From assembly GCF_015832195.1 (NCBI RefSeq), contig NC_052046.1, forward strand, positions 42,976,473 to 43,040,472: a DNA stretch of 64,000 nucleotides, given 5' to 3'. This DNA is from Motacilla alba alba (taxonomy: Eukaryota > Chordata > Aves > Passeriformes > Motacillidae). The notes beneath the pieces are model-generated. The model saw only the letters and a list, made by a program, of their open reading frames with translations. It had not been told where the DNA came from and made no database searches. The stretch's first letter is position 1; every line of letters begins with the position of its first letter. The position numbers were made by a program, and so were the translations under genes. This document shows, piece after piece, positions 25,485-39,500 of this stretch.

Positions 25485-27439
25485 ACAGCAATAATAATAC
25501 TTCCAAAAAAAACAAAAAACCAAACTAAACAAAAAAAAAAATCTTAGCAAAACAGGAAAAACCCTTTTCCCTGCAGTTCTAAGAGTATTTGAGCTTTTTC
25601 TTGTAGCATTTGCAGACTTAGAAGGTTCATGTTTATCTGAGTCATGAGAAACTGAAATAAATTTTGTATTCATATAAATAAAGTTACATTGTATAACTGA
25701 TCCAGTTAGAGAGCAAAGAAGAGGGAAAAAGGAAAATTGCCTCTCTGCAGTAATGCTGAGAGGAAACTCCTTTCCTATTTACCTTTTATAGTTATTTTTC
25801 AAAATTAAGTCACTTACGAGCAGGGAGCAGAGAAGTACATTTACGTATCATGACTGTATTATTTGTATACCTGTCTAAATACAAAATTGCTATGCCTTTC
25901 TCTTGAACCCTTTATTTGAGGGGAGCAGCATAATTTGCTAAGAAACAAAAGAAGCAATTCCTTTTGCAATGACCTTGTGCAAAATGCTCAGCTACAGCAA
26001 GGATCTGGTTCTAATATGCAAGTTAAATCCCTTTATGGTATGAACCCAGCATACAAAATGCATCTTAGGCTCAATTTTTTACAAAGTTCTTCCTTGTTCT
26101 CAGTGTCACATACAGAAGAAAGCAAACCAAAACCAAAACCAAAAAAGGAAAACAAACAAACAAACAAACACCCCCCCACCCAAAAAAAAACCCCTCAAAA
26201 AATCAAACCAGAAAAAGGATTCTGAATGATCCAATTGGGCGAAAGGCTGGCAAGAAATTGAGAGAATTTCCAGGGAGAACTTGCATTGTAGCAGCATTCT
26301 CATGCCTCAAGGAAGGGTAGGGTTTCTGCTCCAGAGCAGGCCTGTGTGCAAATCGACAGTATGGCAGACAGTGCAAGAATCTTCAGACAAGCCTTACTCT
26401 GGGGACACTCAGATCCTGCTATTGCTCCTCACACAGACCATCCTGCTGACCTCAGTAGTGCTGCCTGCAGGAGCTGAGGATATGCTGAACAAGATACCAT
26501 AGTCCTTCAACGTCAGCGATCTTTTCTGCTTCAAAGACTGATGTGGAGAAGTGCAGGTCTTCAGCCACCTACAGTTCTTCCACCAGCACCAAAGGAAGAT
26601 GGTGTGGTCCCATATTTCTTGAAACTGAAAGGAAGTTAGTGGAAGTATCTGAAGACTGTACAGATTTGAAAGTTTTGCTGGCATTTTTAGAGGCAGTGGC
26701 CCCTACTTGAGACTGGCAGTCATGGTCAAGTCTCCCCTCCATGTGATTATGCTGCCATCATTGGTGGTATAACAACTCCTCCTCCAAAACAGGTTGGCAA
26801 TTATGTGGGGAGCACATAAGTTTCATTCTCTGGACAAGGGATTAGTTTTGTGGCATTGGTAGTTAAAGTAATCTAGTTTCTATTAGCAAATCAGCATGAC
26901 TGAGGTATAACTTGCTCGAAGAATTTGGCAAAATTTGGCAAAAAATACTCATCTTGACTGCTGTTCTATTTTGAGGAATACCATTCAGGGTCACATATAC
27001 CAAACAGGTTTAGGCTGTGTGTGTTTTCTTCCAAGGAGATACATCTACCTAGCCTTCCTCCATATGAATTCATCTTTTAGTTTTCAGACCTAAACTTGAA
27101 ACAGCCACGTCATACATATACTCCTTCCTTTTCACTAGACAAATCCTTCCTGAAGGTGCCACATCATCTGGGATGGATTCTCTGTCCACCCCTCCTGCTC
27201 ACTTCTAGAGAAGACATCATTAATAAGGTGATCATCAGATGATTCAGGGTCTTCTTAACAGCAATACCAGTGTTCCTAGAAAAGATTTAAAACTCTCAAT
27301 GTGACTCAAGTTCCAGAATCAAAATGAAAATGAATAGACCTGTCCATTTTAACCAGTTTTGTTTTGCTTTGCTTAAAATACAGCTTGCTTTGCAAGTAAC
27401 AAAAACATGAGGTAAGTTTTTTTTTACTTCTGTTGTATA

Positions 27440-27580
27440 TGTCATTTGCTGGGGATCTCTTGGGAGTGGAGCTGTGACCTCTGACAGCTGATGGGAGCAG
27501 AGTCCTCCTTCTGAGCCAGTATCTCAACCAACTGAGCTGATGCCATGCCAGAGTACACCCTCCATCTGGGGTTGTTAAAT
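27440..27580 (-). mobile_element. Possible tRNA-derived SINE (decayed)
   Basis: On the minus strand, CAGCTCAGTTGG at 27,539-27,528 is a good RNA polymerase III A-box in a tRNA-like context. A degraded B-box-like GGTCACAGCTCC lies about 60 bases downstream, further than in an ordinary short tRNA. Passerines carry SINEs built from tRNA-Ile with a CR1 tail, which makes this reading plausible. I cannot fold a full cloverleaf, and no CR1 tail is clear. A chance A-box match is the main alternative. Confidence 0.3.
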
Positions 27581-30500
27581 AACAAGGGAGACACAAACTA
27601 CCATGTATTTTTACTGTAGTTCATTTGGAGCCACAGAAAACAAATGAAGGCACTAAGGCCTTTAGCTGAGGACAAAGAGTTCTATGTTTTAAGTTTCCAA
27701 AAGAGTGTTTATGTTGAACTCTGCCACTCAGAATAACACTGCAGGCTGGAAGGGAAAAAAAGAACTACCAATAACACTCAATCAGCCAAGATATTGCCTT
27801 CCTACATTGTATTCATCATTCTCCCAGGAATTTCTTTACTTTTTTATAGGGTAAACAGAGATTACAAGGGACTTACCCTCAAAGATGAAACAACAAAAGC
27901 GCTTCTTCCACTTGATTATAACCTGTGTATAAACTGATAAATTCCCAGCTCATCTGGCTTGTGTCTTGCCATTGGTTATTTAACATGATAGAGAGGCAGT
28001 GTCACAGCCATCAGGGGATTTTCTTTACTGATGGCTAGTTCACACATCTTCAGCAATGCTGTTCTGGGAGAGTCAAGGCATTTTCTAGTGGCAGTGAAAG
28101 GCACTTTTTTTCTGCCCTTCTGTGACTTATTGAGTGAGGTCAAGATCCGTGACAAAGCCTGGAGACAATCACTGCCACCCAGAGCAGAGATCATCATTAT
28201 AATTGCCTGTCAGTACTATGACAACTATCTGATTCTAATTCTCACCAACTAAAATGTTTTCTTACTGTAAAGTTAGTGTGTTTGCTAGGCTATGGCCAGT
28301 GCTGGTAATGGCTTACTCTTTCATTGTACAGCTCATTTGTGCTTTCCACAACATCACCTAAAGTGCTGTTTGCATTAAATTGGTTCAGAGAAAGTGGCAA
28401 GACAGGACAAGGAATTGAGCTGCTCAGCTGAAATATATGGTGTGAAGTAGGGATATACCAGAAGGTGGCAAATTCACATTTTGAGGGTGTTTACTTTTCC
28501 CAAGTGCTGCAGAACTGATATCTGAACTAGGATATAGTAGGATGGGGCAGCCACATGGCAGAAGCCCACAGCCCTATGCACAAAAGCCCATGGATAGAAA
28601 CCTACACAAGCCATAGCCAGCACTGTCTCACTGCAGGAGATGCTGCTAATAGAGTATACTGAAATGAAGACCTTTGCCTTCTGTGCCCTCACCTGTACCT
28701 TCATGCAATTCCAAGAGTTCATGGAGCCCCAACCACCTGATGATTGCAGCCAGCGAGGGAGAAGGGGGCACTCCCGATGAATGCTGTATCATCACCTGAT
28801 GAAGGATCATTGTCAAAACCAACACATTCCCTCTCTACTCTTTATTTCTTTCATCTTTTTCATTTCATCTGTAGTACTGGGATCATAGTGTCGTGTGGTC
28901 ATAGAGAACTGGGCCCAAGTCAAAGGCTTTAAGGAAAGTGGAGGGATATTGAAAAACAACAAGGTCCAATCTTAAGCTAAATGCTGCTTCCCAGGGACAA
29001 ACAGCTACAGCAAGATGCATGGGTGTAGCTCACAGCTACAGGTGGGCAGCCACTGAGGTGAAGATCAATAATGGAGCTAAAGGAATTGCTCAGACAACCA
29101 TCATGATAGGCTTTAAAAAAGAGCAGACCAAAGAATAGTCTGCATTGGATGTTTGGGAAGCAGTGGAGTTCTAGGGAGCCCATCTCATAATTAGCCGAGC
29201 ATTGTACAGGTTTGTGCGCTGGAAACATGGCTAAGAGCCACTGAGGCTGAAAAAAAGTTTGCTCACAGAAGAGCAGGGGGGATGTTTCCTCAGCCCACTA
29301 GAGTTAATCCTGTCAGGAATGTAGGTCTGGGACAGGAGCAGAACTGAGTTTCTTGGGAAACCTGTTCTAAAGACAGTCTGCAGGAGATTATATCTGTCTT
29401 GCCATTTACACCCTTTTAATGAATCCACTGATGTTTGGTCTAGTTTTTACAGGTAGGACACTGTTATGATGCCCTCTGTACATCCAACAGAGCAAAAGCA
29501 TTGGTATTAAAATGAGAAACTGTGGATAAAAGAGAGTCAGGGTCTGATTTATACTCCAGAGGCTGCTGCATCAGGTGTAGAATGTCCAGGTTGGTGTCAC
29601 CTCACTCCGTATCTTCTCTCAGAATGTATTCTGAGTCAGAATGAGTCCATGGCTTGCGTCAGCAACTCTGATGATGGAAATTATTAACACAGATATGTGT
29701 TAGTAAAGAACCTCTAGGATGTGTTTAATGTAAAGATAAGATACTTTTTTCTCCCATTTTATTTGATTGAGTTTTCCTTCTTACAGCAAAGTGCAGCTGT
29801 TTCCTGTACTACAGAAAAAAAAAACCAAAAAACCAGACAATCAATTTAAAAATAGAAGCTGTTGTCCTACTGTTTTAGGGGAACTTTGCCCAGAATGTAC
29901 TATTTTAGTATTGATTTTTAATTTTTTTTTTTTGTTGGGACAGGATATATGATTTTGAAATACTTTATTTTTGTCTCATATATTCAGCAGTGAGGGCAGA
30001 GATGAATCATGCAACCCACTGGTAATTCTTTGTCTTCAATCACAGGAGCATTTAGTACCTGTGAGGGTTACTACTTTCTTCCACAAGAATCAAGATTCAG
30101 AATCTGTTAAATGTACAAAGTGCTGAGAAGTTGCCCAGCAACTTAGTATGACCCAGCATTATGCAAAAATCTCTTCCAATTCCCATGCTTCTTCCTTCGG
30201 GGAAGTGAAATTGAATTCTAAAGTGTATTTGGTTAACATTGAGAATCTTACAGAGTACAGCTCTAGAAAACAAGATCAGAACATTAACAGCAATGAGCCA
30301 AGTTTCATAACAGATTACAAAGAAAGACAAATACCTGATGCTTGACAAAATCACTACATCTGAAGTTCTCTTTTCCAATAATCAGTTTGTTGGGTCAGAA
30401 AATGCAGTGTCCAGAACTGATCTAGTCTTTAGTCTTCTGCCAGGGTCAAGGTCAGCTCTGGGCAAAAGGAGCTAACTGGGATCAGATCACTTAGTAGAGC

Positions 30501-33500
30501 AGCAGGGGAAGACCTGCCACATCCCTTATATAGACCCCAGCCCCAGCTTCCCGGGTCATGGGTGTATGAGGGGCCATGGCTATTCTTTGCCACAGCTTCC
30601 GTGTCCCGGATGATGAGTTGTCTCCTGACTTTCGTGCTTGAATAGCATTGGGTGCCATCACAGTGATGCACCCAGCCAGTTTAGACAACAGATATCTCAC
30701 AGATACAACCTTTCCTTAAATATTTTTAGTATTTAGCTGAATTTACTTTTACTTTTAATCTCCTTGTTTCTTTTTTTCTTATTTTTTCATCTATAGGTAA
30801 TTCTTTTATAGTTAGAATCAGAGCAAGTCATCAGCTACGAACTCTGCCCACAAATCTTTATGCATTGAACACCACACTTTGCACAACAATATGATGTACA
30901 ACTGATCTGCTACCTGATTGCCTCCTTGCTATTACAAGCCTACACATACACACAGAGAAAGGCATTCATTTCATGCAGATATCACAGTTTGGGCAGGGAG
31001 GAATTGTCAAAGAAAAGTAAGCAGCAGAAAATACACAGAAACCAGAGCTTGGATTCCCATCATGATGGTGCTCTGAGTGCAGACTGAGGTCACATCATCA
31101 AGGTGAGCCCTCACATTGCCATCCACAGTCTCCTCTGCCAAGGCAATGCACGCACAGGATAAATCCCGTATCAGTTCACTGCATCCCCATAGAGAATTCA
31201 GCTCTTCATGGCCTGATGGGGCAAAAAGGAAAGAACATCATTCAGCCACTTGTTTGGTATGGAATTTATGTGGAGTGCTATCTGTAAGAAGGCCCTCATC
31301 TGAACCACAGGGGAAGAATGTGGGGAGTCAGCTTGCCTGCTTTGCATGACCTGAAGCTGCTTGGACTACCACTGCCACAAATGAGGCTCACAGGAACTCT
31401 GTGAGGAACTCTGCATCCATCTCAGTCTACCCAGTCATGCCTGCCAGACCGCTTCCACTGTCCACAGTGAATGGGCTAACAGAGACACCTCAGTGACAGC
31501 ACATCTCTGAGTGTGCTATTTAACAAGACATAGAAAGTTGTCCATAAGGAGAAAACTGATTACTTGCTTGTTAAGGACTGAAAAGCCCAGATAAGAGTAG
31601 ACTGAAGAATCCTGGGGGCCCAGGATGTGAAATTTTAATGATCCTGTTCCTACCAAGCAGGCAGAGGAGAGGAGTTTTGCGAAGAGGGACTCCAAATGAC
31701 ATCTTTATGTCAGTAATATGAATCTAGCCTTTTTGGACTGAATGCCAGCTTGCTGTGTAGACATAGTTAGTCAGCTGAACCACTTCCTGGGCCATGCAGG
31801 CTTTCTGAAAAGAGAGTCCCAAGCAGCAGAAGTGCTGATGCCTGAAGCAGGGAATACCACAGCTTTGGTCCTGCAGATAAGCCTCAGCTGATGACTACTG
31901 CCCCAAATCCCTACAAAGGTGAGCTCAGTCTTGGGAGATGGGTGGTTGGGCACCCAGGGCAGCAGCCATGGACACCTTCCCCACATCAGACAACACAGAT
32001 GCAGAACTGATCTGGCCGGGCAAAGTCAACACAATGGACTGTTTGGGCAGGTCTTACTGGTGCTCCTGATGTCTGTAGTTTTACTCTGTACTCTTATTTT
32101 ATTTATCCTATTACTATCACAAGGAGAAGACGAGGTGGTCTTACAGGCCTCAATCTTAGAATCTCACAGAGGGCAATATTCCTTTCCTTCCATGTCTGTC
32201 ATGTTTGCCATCTTCCTTACCTTCTCCCTTTCTTCTTGTGGCCTCAGCAAGATGAAGATGACTGAACCTTAAATGAAGACTTTGAGATAACTACCTCATT
32301 ACATCAGAACTGATGATTCCTCAGGATTTCTGAAGGCTTTTATCAGGGCTATTGGAGCAGTGGAAGTGAGGTGCATAGGTCCTGTAATACATTAAAATAT
32401 GGTTAATAGGTAGAAAATGAACAGCATACATGACCAGCCATTTTTCAGCAAGAAAGCAGGGCACTGTCAGGAGAAGCATTAAGGCCACTGTGCCTCAGCG
32501 TGCTTTGTAATGGCCTGAAGAGGGAAGGGACTAGTTAGGTGGCAGATTCCCTGATGATACACCATTATTTAGATTAGTGAGGCATAGAGAGCCTTATGAA
32601 GAACATCAGAAAGCCCCTAGTGAAAATTGCTATCTGGCCACATAATTGTAGTTAAATTTCAGTTTAGGGAAGGGCATTGCAAACTGGCAGCGCACAATGA
32701 AAGAAACAACTAAAGCAATTTGAATGTAGTGGTGGGTTCTGAGTTAGTCACAACTACTGCTCCTCCCCTGTCAGAGAAGAATAAAAAAAGTATCGTTTTC
32801 CCTGTGGACAGTGCATTTTGGAGAAAGATGGAAAAAAACTTTGCGTCAGACAAGTCAGGAACAGAGTAGTAAACAACCTGAAAATTTGGGTACAAACCCC
32901 ATGGGGTCATCTTCATCTTGAATCTTTCATTGAGGTCTGTTCCCTTCATCTTGCCTGCTGAGATTATACAGTTCTGGTCTCCTCTAACATTGTCTGATAC
33001 AGCTGTATGTGGGCTAAAGATAGTTACCCTTTCTTTTTCTTTCTTTCTTTCAGTATATATAAATTCTGCCTTAATTTTAGTACCTTATTACTAAGGAATG
33101 TGTTGAGGTTTTTTGAGGCCTTTGCCTCCATAGTTCATGCTTACCAGCTATAGCTGTAACAGAAAATAAACTGAGAATCCTTATTTTCCAATAACTTTTG
33201 CCTTTAAGGCCAAGAGAAAAGTACTATTTAGTATCTGTGCAATGGGACTGTCCATTTGACACTCTAATGGTCTAGTACAGACACTGACTCTTGCAAATTT
33301 CATATTTCTTATATACAGCAAATAATTTATTATTGCCCTTGGTATCTCCGGCTATTTGCTCTTGAAATTTCCTTTTATGCTGCTTCCACTCTGGCAGGTA
33401 AGGTAGAAGATTAGTTTCCACTCCATTAGCATTACAAGAACTAGATTTCCATTTCTTAAACAATAATTTTGGCATGAAAATATCCCTACTCTTTGCTGTT

Positions 33501-36500
33501 TCACCAGAGTGCTTTCTGTTTCCTCTTTTGCCTTCTGAGTGATACATCCTTCCTGTGACTCTCTGTGTCAATCAAGGGCTGCTACTAGTACAGATGTGTG
33601 CTGTTGCCTAATGTGTATGTTTCAATGCGAGTTATAAGTAATATTCAAAAATATGTTACATGCAAAATCCATTTTCTCCCATCTCAAAACCAGTTCCAAA
33701 ATACTGTGGAAAAGGTGCTGCAGTGCATAGTCAGATACACTAAATTTCCTGAAACATTTGTCACCCGCTGCAGACAAGTGCTTTTGTAGACCTTTCCCCT
33801 TGAGAAATCTCTGCTGCCTAGGATCCCAAACCAAATACTAAGGCATCAGGCTACATGCTGGACAGAATTGGCTCAGCACACAATGATGAGCTCCAGATCT
33901 CGGCATTCATCCAGGAACAGTCACACAGATTCTGCTGGAGCAAAGTATAGGGAAGGGTGCCTTGCTATCTGTGCATAACAGGGATGTTGAGACACATGGG
34001 CAGGCAGAGGAGCTGAAGCGGTCACTTGGCTATCAGGACTGCATTTGTCAGTCATCAGGCTGGAAGTTCCTGCAGCTTCAGTGTCCATTCCAAATTCTCC
34101 CATGGCAAAAACACCTCTTCTTTTCCCACAAATATCTTTATGTAGGCAGAATGTGAAAGTAGAAGGGCAAGTGAACAAGCCAAGTCCCGCAATGTCACTG
34201 GCAGTAGCCAGACCAAATGCAAGGCCTATCTACAATTTATAGAGATACCAGAGTCAATGTGTATATTTTCTAGCATAGGTCCTGGGAACAATCCTCAAAC
34301 CAATTTGTCTCAAGCCATTGAACACTTGCCTTCCTTCTTAAATAGTCATCTCCAGCTTCAGAACTATTAATACGGCATCATCCAGTACAGCAACATAGCA
34401 AAGAAAGAAATAGGAGAGACCAAGGACTTCACTCATTTCTGGATTACATTAATTATGTTCTCAGGTATAAGTCAACCCAATCTGCTGGCACTTGCAGAAG
34501 ACATAGACAGAGATCCCATGATTTTATCAGGACCATTTTTAGGTTCCAGGCACATTTAGAGGTATTTGTTGGACCAAAAGAAACATAGCACCCAAATAAA
34601 ACCAAACCTAGCTACTTTCTAGTCTTAGCAAAGTAGCTCTCACAGTGATCTGCTTCTTTTATGGGTATGACTGCAAACACTACCATTTTGTTTTCAACAA
34701 TAAGCTGTCACCACTCTCTTAATATCCTTCAGAGAGCAACATTCCACTGAAATGGGATGGAAAAAAATTACAAGTGACTCTTCCTGATCTTAAAAAGTAG
34801 AGCCAGGATTTTAAAGCAGTTTTACTTTTCTGATGTTCAAAGATCAAGAAGCAGACAATTCTCGCCTGCTTTTTCAGACCGATCTGCATAATAAATGCCA
34901 AGTTTGTGGTAGATTCCCCTGTTTACATCACACGCAGGTGGGTAAACAAAATCCAGAAACTCATATTCATAAATAGGCTTCCAAGATAGTATGCAATGGT
35001 TTCAGTATCAGCCCTGAAAAATACTGCCGTTTCTCAACAGAGCAAGTAATTTTACTTGCCATTCTTCTATATTTGTATTTATGAGGGAGTGATTACCTGC
35101 GCCTTACACATATGTCTTTGTACTGACTACTGTATGCATTCCACAAGGTATTCATCCCCTTCTGAAACCTTTGAACACAGCAAATTCTCTCTTCCCTCAG
35201 CTCATCATAATGTTTTTAGATTGAGTACACTGTCCTGTTTTGAAAGCCACAAGAAGCTGCTGGAGCAAACTAAGGGAGGCAGAGACTTGCTTTTGTGACC
35301 CCAGGCCCAGAGAGAGAACAAACTGAGCCTTTCTCCTTCAGCTGATGTAGCAAAGCAGAAGGAAATTAAGAGAGGCAGACACAGCTGCTTTTCTGAGAGT
35401 TAGGAGGAACTAAAAGCACAAAGATGAAGCAGCCAAGCCCACTTGGGATTATGTCCTTGGACTACACACCCCTGCATTTTGTGTACCCATCCAGAGGAAA
35501 AACTGAGGAGGTGCTCAGTTCTCCCATCATCCAAACACTGCTCTGAAAATCAGGAGGCCTCTAAGGGGGTTGTGCTGAATGCTTTGTGTTTGAAGAGGCC
35601 TCTGTAATTCTGGATGTTCACTGCTGCAAATCCATCTTCCATCACAGGTTTCGGAGCCCAGCCACACCAGAGCCCAGGGTGCAGGCCCCATGTGCCTTCC
35701 CATGCTGCGGGAATGGCAGGGATACCTTAGACTTCAAAGAGTTGGAACAGTGCCAGTGGTCTGTACCCAGTGCCTCACTACAGTCTTGCAGTGGTAATAT
35801 TATGCAACTGGGTTTCAGGTAAGTGCTTTTCCTTCATTTTCCCATGGTTCCTATGGAAACCAATCCCACAGCCCTTGTCGAGTGAATGCAGAAACCACAG
35901 CACGGTTATAAGTGGGAGATTTGCCCATTTTCTGTATTGGCCAAATGTTTACTCCACTTCCATTATAATAGCTTCAAGACATACAGTCAAAAGGCTACAT
36001 GCTTTGGGAGATCCTGCTTATTCCAGTGGGGTCATCTATGCTTTATTAGGCTGCATTTTTCAATAAATAATTTGCGACATCTGCCAATTTTTGCATGTGA
36101 AACTAATTTATGTACATGAAAATGTTCCACTCAGTTCTGTAGTTCAGCAGAACATGGTGATAGAGATCTCCTGGCACAAGATCCGTGTAGTTCCCACATG
36201 CATTAATTTATTCATAGGAAGTGCAAAGATGGAATATTGTAAGAATAAAAAGGGATTCTTAAGTATTTAGTCATTGCTGAATATTTATAACTGGTGGGAA
36301 AAAAAATTCAGTAGGTTGTAACTTTTAATGCTGACAGACTAGGGATGTCAGAAATATCTGACCACAAGCAGAGATTTTCTGTGAAATGCTGCTTGCTCAA
36401 CATGCCTGACAAAGAAGTCAGCAAACTGCAGGGAAGAGGGATGATGCCTGGGCACTCTGTTCCTTACAGGACTTTGGGAACAGCCTAGTCACTTCCCTCT

Positions 36501-39500
36501 GCACCCACACCTGACTGCATTCCTCATACCCATCTCCCACTTGACTTTCTCTGTCATGGTTCAAACTCTGCTGCAGCAGAACATTTTGGCTGTAGAGGCA
36601 AGCTGAGTGAAACATACCTTGTGTGCAGTGAGCAGGAGGTACCCAGTGGAGCTTTCTGTGAAAAGTGTGTTCAAGGCAGAGAGGGAGTAAATTGTAAAAT
36701 TCAGCTTTGTCAAGCTTCAGACAGCACAGGCAGCAAAAGGCTTCCTGCTCCCTCCTATTCAGCAAGCACACTCAGGCAGCATCTGATCCAGCAGCTGTTT
36801 GAAGCTGCTGAAAAGGCCCCTGCTGACTTTGTGCAACAGCTGACTCATGCCTGAGTAAAGACTGGTGGAAAGTGGTCACCTGCAGAGGATCCTGCCCCTT
36901 AAACAGAAGGATTTTCTTCTGCATGGAAGATGGGAGAGCTAAGTAAGTGAAGCCCTTTAATTCCCAAGGAGTGATTTGGTTATACAATTAAAATTAACTG
37001 GAGATAAACTGGAGTAGAAAGAGGATAGTAGCTTCAACAAATGAATAATACCTTTGCTCCTTTTTCTGCAAGAAAAAGTTGACTTTACAGTTAACAAGTG
37101 GGAGGATCTTAGAAACATTTCAGTGCAATAAAGCCTGCCATTCAGGACAATACCCTTCCTACCCACCAAGACAGTGACAGAGATGTAATGAGATCGCTCT
37201 CTTCTTTCCAGCATCATGATCAATCTACCAAAGAGTATCCTGGTTGTTTTGTGGGCAGAAGAGTAGTTGCAAAGCTGATAACATCCTCAAAATGTGAGAG
37301 AGGAAAAGGCTTTCCTAAAGTATACTAAGGGCAAATTTTCTTTGCTGGCTCTGATTTGTAATGTGCTGCTGAGGCACCTGTCATTTGCCAGAGCAGAAGA
37401 TCTTTAGAAGAAGGGAGGACAGTGAAACACAAAGCCTAGAAAACTGGGAGCATTCTACAAACCACACTGCACAGACCTAAAAGCACTGGAGAGATAGAGA
37501 CAAAACCTCCATTCATAAATTGCTGAGGTACGGTGTGGGGATTAATTTAGAAATATAAAGTTCAAAGTGACAGACTCAATCACAAAACATTTGTCTGAAG
37601 AGATAATACATCTGCCATTTGTCTGTTATTCCCCAAAGTGAGTTGAGTCCAGGACCCATGCACTAGGCTGGTCCCAGAAGACACTCATGACTGCTCAAAG
37701 CCTTAGTGTGGGTAACTGAGGCCATGTCTCTTGAAGTATTCAAGAAGTACACACAAATGTGTAGTACCCCTGACACAAAGAGCATCCTGCAACAAAGGCA
37801 GAATGCAAGTACAAAAACAATGTTATCTCATTCAGGTCTCCAGGAAATGTGAGCTCCTGTGAGGAGCTTGTGACAATTCTATGCCAAAAGGCTGTTCTGC
37901 TTGCTTTACCTAGCCTTCCATGTCACACCAACAGATCTTACTGCTGCTCCATGTCACCTGGACAATCCCAGGTGACAGTGACTGGCTGTCATATATATAT
38001 GAAATATGTGTAAGCCGAAACATCTCTGTTTCTTATCTGCAGCTGTTGTGCAGCCTCTACTGAACTAATGGCTCTGCAGGAGAAGCTGGAGGGGAGACTA
38101 AAAGTCATCCTGCCAAAATAATTTTGGGACCACATCATACACTCAGACAGAGGGAACAGGTGGATTCAGGCCTTCAGCTTTTGGAAGAAAGTCAGCAGGC
38201 AGCTATCATCTTTGTTATGATATCATACTCATTTTTTAGTGCTCTCTCTTGAAGACAAACTCATTAAATCTTCCTTCAGTGGCCAACATATCCTGGTTTG
38301 GGTTTCTCCTATGCTCAGCTTCCCCTTCTTGTCTGTTGGCTTTTGCCAAAAGCAATCACCTCCACACATCCATTCCTTTGTCTGCCTCCCTAATTATCAT
38401 CTCACTCCTTCCTGGAGCTACATTCAAAGCCCCTTGTCATTCTCCATTTGCCTGCTTGTCATGTCTGAGTCTCCACTGCCTAACTCCACCTTATTCTCCT
38501 CTCTACAAGTCTGTGAAAAAGACAGCTCAGGGCTTACTTTGTCTAGGCCTACCCACAAAGAGTCTACTCTGTCTCACTTCATGGTCCTCCTACATAGCAG
38601 CAGCAGCCCTACTTGCAATGCCTCAAGGTGACTTGTGCATCAATAACCTCTTTTCCTCTTTTCCTAATGTGAGTTGGCAAATCTACCTTGTCCTTTGCTA
38701 GGGGGACTATACTTCCGGAAGATCTGCAAGTGCTTTGCACAGGATGTGCATTAAGTGAAATAAGTGTGAGTGTTTTATGGAATAATAATCTAAGGTGAGG
38801 ATTGATATTTCCAGATTTCCCCAAATCAGGAATGATCCTGAGCTGTGGATTTCAAAGCTGCCACAAGCTGTGTCTGTCTACCTGCCAGGCTACTTAAACC
38901 ATTTTATAACACCATGTTTATGCAATTAATGGGGAAAATATGATGTAAATTTGTACTACTCCAATAATGTTATTAATTGTAACTGCAGCAGTTTTTTTAT
39001 TCTAACAATAAATATTTTACCCCCTAATATGGAAAATACCCACCTTTGTAGAACACCACAGTAAGCTTGTCTATCTTTTGTTTATTCATTCCCTTGGGGA
39101 CTCAGCTGTGCCTAATGTTTCAATTACCTTTCTGCTGCTGTGGAGATGATTGAATTTGGAGTTTCAAGGGACTGCAAAAATACCAGACAGCTAGACAGAA
39201 AACCAATACCTCAGCAGCCAACAATTTACTTGGCATATCTTATAGCACTTAAACAACTTAACTCTAGGCAATTAATGGCTGTAATGGTATATTTATTAGA
39301 CAAGAAAGAGAAAAGGAAGAAAATGACATGAATGTTTAATAAGACACTAATAGAAGCCACATGAAAATGCTGAATTCTCTTTTCTACTCAGGAAATACTA
39401 AGTGGCTCTTATCAACCACATGTATATGTGATATGTGAGCTCATTTAATCAATAGGCTTTACTACATTTCTTAGGCTAAAGGCTTTTCTCTAAAATAAGA

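Larger units (their letters stand above)
19703..27439. other. Non-coding stretch with microsatellites
   Basis: No gene or substantial transposon recognised. It contains a 33-bp-period duplication (19,802-19,859), a CAT-type run (24,106-24,142), a GAT microsatellite (25,423-25,484) and an AAAC/A-rich patch (about 26,130-26,215). The poly-Met, poly-His and F/L-rich open frames here are translations of those repeats. Confidence 0.55.

Noticed and set aside
25314..25673. 119-codon minus-strand frame with poly-His, and poly-Met frame on the plus strand
   Set aside because: Both are translations of the GAT microsatellite and flanking A-rich DNA.
31919..32272. 117-codon frame with a hydrophobic membrane-like segment
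   Set aside because: No family resemblance, no splice support; hydrophobic runs arise easily in T-rich DNA.
36770..36860. Inverted repeat ACTCAGGCA...TGCCTGAGT with an AP-1-like TGACTCA
   Set aside because: Arms match only in short blocks; common by chance.
38239..38701. Two overlapping frames of 130 and 150 codons
   Set aside because: Pyrimidine-rich segment read in two frames; low-complexity Ser/Leu/Pro peptides, no motifs, no splice or promoter context.
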